Source: Pectobacterium versatile
GTDB taxonomy: Bacteria > Pseudomonadota > Gammaproteobacteria > Enterobacterales > Enterobacteriaceae
DNA length: 64,000 bases
Direction of reading: 5' to 3'
NCBI RefSeq assembly: GCF_020166435.1
Contig: NZ_JAINZP010000004.1
Location: forward strand, 62,001 to 126,000
This document shows, in pieces, positions 61,219-64,000 of the stretch. The translations under genes and the position numbers were made by a program. A model generated the notes under the pieces. The model saw only the letters and a list, made by a program, of their open reading frames with translations. It did not search any database and was not told the origin of the DNA. Position 1 is the stretch's first letter; each line of letters opens with the position of its first letter.

Positions 61219-62139
61219 TCAGCCAGCAAGCCCTAAAATTTCCACGACCAGTTGCGAGAAAGTCAGCCCACGTTGGCGCGCGGCCATAGGAACCAGGCTG
61301 TGGCTCGTCATCCCTGGAGACGTATTCACTTCAAGCAGATAGAAGGCACCGTCGCTATCCAGCATAAAATCGACACGTCCCCACCCGCAGCAACCCACCG
61401 CACGATAAGCCGCCATCGCCAGTCCAGCTAACGCTTGCTCTTGCTCATCTGGCAAACCACTCGGACAGAAATACTGCGTATCATCCGATAAATACTTCGC
61501 TTCATAATCGTAAAACGTACCCGCAGGCTGAATACGAATAGAAGGCAATACCTCATCACCTAGGATAGCAACCGTATACTCTGGGCCGCTCAGCCATTTC
61601 TCGACCAAAATATCGTCATCGTGACGGAATGCTTCTTCCAATGCCGCAGGCAGTTCGCTAAGCGTATTCACTTTGCTCATACCCACACTGGAACCTTCAC
61701 GGCTTGGCTTAACGATCAACGGCAAGCCGAGATGGGTAAACTTCGCCAACAAGGCGTTTGCCGCTGTTTCCGAATATTGGCGACGATCCAGCGCCACGTA
61801 TGGCGATACCGGTAATCCCACGGCTTGCCACACCTGTTTGGTGCGGAGTTTATCCATCGTCAGTGCGGACGCCATGACGCCGCTACCGGTATACGGCAAG
61901 CCCAGGAACTCCAGAACGCCCTGCAATATACCGTCTTCGCCACCACGACCATGTAAGGCGATGAATATTTTGGTGAAACCTTCTTCTTTTAACGTCGTCA
62001 CAGAGACGTCACGGGTATCAACCGCATGCGCATTGATACCCGCTTCTTTCAGACCAGCCAAAACCGCCTGACCGGAAAGTAACGAGACTTCACGTTCGGC
62101 AGAGGTTCCACCAAGCAATACAGCAACTTTCTCAGTCAT
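61219..62139 (-). CDS. ddlB: D-alanine--D-alanine ligase B
   Basis: The protein is 306 residues from ATG 62139. It is an ATP-grasp enzyme: [28 protein letters not shown] contact [10 protein letters not shown], and [27 protein letters not shown] with the metal and catalytic residues. It supplies D-Ala-D-Ala to MurF. Its stop is one base from the ftsQ ATG. Confidence 0.98.
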   Translation of the reverse strand: MTEKVAVLLGGTSAEREVSLLSGQAVLAGLKEAGINAHAVDTRDVSVTTLKEEGFTKIFIALHGRGGEDGILQGVLEFLGLPYTGSGVMASALTMDKLRTKQVWQAVGLPVSPYVALDRRQYSETAANALLAKFTHLGLPLIVKPSREGSSVGMSKVNTLSELPAALEEAFRHDDDILVEKWLSGPEYTVAILGDEVLPSIRIQPAGTFYDYEAKYLSDDTQYFCPSGLPDEQEQALAGLAMAAYRAVGCCGWGRVDFMLDSDGAFYLLEVNTSPGMTSHSLVPMAARQRGLTFSQLVVEILGLAG

Positions 62140-62147
62140 GATGTTCC

Positions 62148-63608
62148 TCATTCACTCATCTGTGGCTGTAATCTGGAATCAGCCAGTTTACGCGCCAGTT
62201 TACCGATGTTGCCGGCGCCCTGAACCAAAATCAGGTCTTCACCTCGCAGCGCCTGTGACAACAGTTCCGGTAAAGTATCCACATCCGTCACCAGAATCGG
62301 ATCAATCTTACCTCTTCCGCGAATCGTACGGCACAGCGAGCGGCTGTCCGCGCCCGGAATCGGCGACTCTCCGGCGGAATACACATCCAACATCAGCAGC
62401 ACGTCAACCTGTGATAACACATGCGCGAAATCATCATACAAATCGCGGGTTCGCGTATAGCGATGCGGCTGAAAAATCATGACCAACCGCTTATTCGGCC
62501 ACCCAGCACGGGCGGCTTTAATCGTGGCGTCAACTTCCGTCGGATGGTGGCCGTAATCATCCACCAACATCGCCGTACCGCTTTGCCCATTAACCAGTTC
62601 AAGCGGGTACTCACCGAGGAAATCAAAGCGACGTCCGGTACCCTGAAAACGCTCCAGCGCGCGCAGAATCGCTTCGTCATCAATGCCCTCATCGGTCGCC
62701 ACCGCAACCGCCGCCGCTGCGTTGAGCGCATTGTGACGCCCCGGCGCATTCAGCGTAACAGTGAGCAGCGGTTTATCTTTCCGCTCCAGCGTAAAATGCC
62801 CTTGCGCACCAGTCTGGTGATACCCTGAAATACGCACATCGGCATCGTCGCTAAAGCCATACGTGGTGATATGACGTCCCACGCGCGGCAACAGCTCACG
62901 GATTACTGCATCATCAATACACATCACCGCTTGCCCGTAAAACGGCAGGTTGTGCAGGAAATTGATGAACGTCTGCTTCAGGTTCTCAAAATCGCCCTGA
63001 TAGGTGTCCATATGGTCGGCTTCAATGTTGGTCACAATCGCCACCATCGGCTGCAAATGCAGGAAAGACGCATCGCTTTCATCTGCTTCCGCAATCAGGT
63101 AGCGGCTTGAGCCCAAACGCGCATGCGTTCCTGCCGCCTTCACTAATCCGCCATTCACAAACGTCGGATCCAGTCCCGCTTCCGCGTAAATACTGGAGAC
63201 CATAGCCGTTGTGGTCGTCTTACCGTGCGTACCCGCAATCGCAATACCGTGACGAAAACGCATCAGTTCCGCCAACATCTCGGCACGACGGATCACCGGA
63301 ATACGTGCGTCATGCGCGGCGACAATCTCAGGGTTATCCGCAGTAATCGCACTCGATACCACCACCACGCTGGCGTTCAGAACATTCTCCGCACGGTGAT
63401 GGAAATAAATCTGCGCGCCAAGTTCGGTCAACTGCTGCGTCACCGCGTTCGGTGCCAGATCGGACCCGCTAATCTCATAACCTTCGTTGGCCAACACTTC
63501 GGCGATACCACCCATGCCAGCACCGCCGATGCCGACAAAGTGTATGTGCCGGACGCGATGCATCTCGGGCACGATTGAACGTAGTTTCGCCAGTTGTTGA
63601 GTATTCAC
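62148..63608 (-). CDS. murC: UDP-N-acetylmuramate--L-alanine ligase
   Basis: The protein is 486 residues (E. coli 491). The Mur ligase signature [22 protein letters not shown] gives the ATP P-loop; [21 protein letters not shown] binds the UDP-sugar, and [10 protein letters not shown] is conserved in the C-terminal domain. It adds L-Ala to UDP-MurNAc in the cytoplasm. Eight bases separate it from ddlB. Confidence 0.98.
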   Translation of the reverse strand: MNTQQLAKLRSIVPEMHRVRHIHFVGIGGAGMGGIAEVLANEGYEISGSDLAPNAVTQQLTELGAQIYFHHRAENVLNASVVVVSSAITADNPEIVAAHDARIPVIRRAEMLAELMRFRHGIAIAGTHGKTTTTAMVSSIYAEAGLDPTFVNGGLVKAAGTHARLGSSRYLIAEADESDASFLHLQPMVAIVTNIEADHMDTYQGDFENLKQTFINFLHNLPFYGQAVMCIDDAVIRELLPRVGRHITTYGFSDDADVRISGYHQTGAQGHFTLERKDKPLLTVTLNAPGRHNALNAAAAVAVATDEGIDDEAILRALERFQGTGRRFDFLGEYPLELVNGQSGTAMLVDDYGHHPTEVDATIKAARAGWPNKRLVMIFQPHRYTRTRDLYDDFAHVLSQVDVLLMLDVYSAGESPIPGADSRSLCRTIRGRGKIDPILVTDVDTLPELLSQALRGEDLILVQGAGNIGKLARKLADSRLQPQMSE

Positions 63609-63669
63609 TTTATTCTATCGTTACCTTGTAGCGTCGTCGCACAGCCGTTGTCCGACAACGTTGTATTAA

Positions 63670-64000
63670 TTAATCATGAGCCACACGTGTGGCCCGACTG
63701 CCTGCCGCTGCACTGACTTCCGCCGCAACCCGTTCGGTTGCATCTGGGATGGCCACTGCGCGGGCTTTTTGCGCCATTGTCAGCAAGGTGGCGCGATCCC
63801 AACTGGACAGCACCTCGCTAACCGCCGCCACGCTGAACTGTGGCTGCTCAATAATTTTTGCCGCACCTGCCTTTTCCAACGGCAGCGCATTCCAGTACTG
63901 CTGCCGATCTTTATGCTGGAACGGAACAAACAGTGCCGATAGCCCAGCCGCCGCAATTTCACTGACGGTTAGTGCGCCGGAACGGCACACTACAACATCC
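63670..64000 (-). CDS. murG: UDP-GlcNAc transferase MurG, C-terminal part, cut by window
   Basis: About 110 C-terminal residues are present; the rest is beyond the window. [37 protein letters not shown] is the conserved UDP-GlcNAc binding segment of MurG. The enzyme makes lipid II at the inner membrane. Its place before murC fits the dcw cluster. Confidence 0.95.
   Translation of the reverse strand, partial: DVVVCRSGALTVSEIAAAGLSALFVPFQHKDRQQYWNALPLEKAGAAKIIEQPQFSVAAVSEVLSSWDRATLLTMAQKARAVAIPDATERVAAEVSAAAGSRATRVAHD

Overview
The window is a stretch of enterobacterial chromosome, about 52% GC by eye, and most likely comes from Pectobacterium or a close soft-rot relative. From about 17.5 kb to the end, the backbone follows the gene set of the E. 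coli 2-minute region: yacL, acnB, lpdA, aceF, aceE, pdhR, aroP, ampE, ampD, nadC, ppdD-hofB-hofC, guaC, coaE-zapD-yacG, mutT, secA, secM, lpxC, ftsZ-ftsA-ftsQ-ddlB-murC-murG. Lineage-specific genes are inserted at several points. ERIC repeats, a GH43 arabinanase-type enzyme and an ascorbate-type PTS fit a plant-associated enterobacterium. The genus call is inference from gene content and order; no rRNA or tRNA gene is present to confirm it.

Layout. 1-1.2 kb: the end of a tellurite-resistance (ter) operon. 1.2-11.7 kb: a sugar-acid catabolic island. One arm (minus strand) has a DUF1537 acid-sugar kinase (D-threonate kinase type), a PdxA2-type dehydrogenase, a DeoR regulator and a HAD phosphatase. 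The divergent arm (plus strand) has an iron alcohol dehydrogenase, a DapA-type aldolase, a sodium:solute symporter, a cytoplasmic sialidase-like beta-propeller, a YhcH/NanQ-like protein and an SDR. Three ERIC elements are embedded in the island, two of them exactly bracketing yhcH. 12.1-17.5 kb: an orphan substrate-binding protein, a LacI-family regulator with two tandem HTH domains, and a divergent PTS IIA-IIB-IIC plus fructose-6-phosphate-aldolase operon. 17.6-20.7 kb: yacL and acnB. 21-30.3 kb: an insertion with a DUF3060 protein, an RtcB ligase, a YgaV/BigR-type thiol repressor, a FepA-like siderophore receptor with a divergent AraC regulator and a Fur-like box, an MmgE/PrpD protein and a secreted alpha/beta hydrolase. 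30.4-37.5 kb: the pyruvate dehydrogenase operon. 38-42 kb: aroP, then a GPH symporter with GH43. 42-45.9 kb: ampDE, tsx, nadC. 46.2-49.4 kb: the type IV pilin operon. 49.4-64 kb: guaC, coaE-zapD-yacG, the secretion genes and the dcw cell-division cluster, cut within murG.

How the parts work together. PdhR, aceEF, lpdA and acnB form the pyruvate-to-TCA entry, with a perfect PdhR operator in front of pdhR. The secM-secA pair carries an arrest peptide that deviates from the E. coli one. The dcw genes are tightly coupled, but ftsQ stops 19 codons before the position where it would overlap ftsA. The least explained parts are the threonate/sialidase-like island and the double-HTH LacI/PTS/aldolase unit; both look like carbohydrate utilisation systems whose substrate cannot be read from sequence alone.
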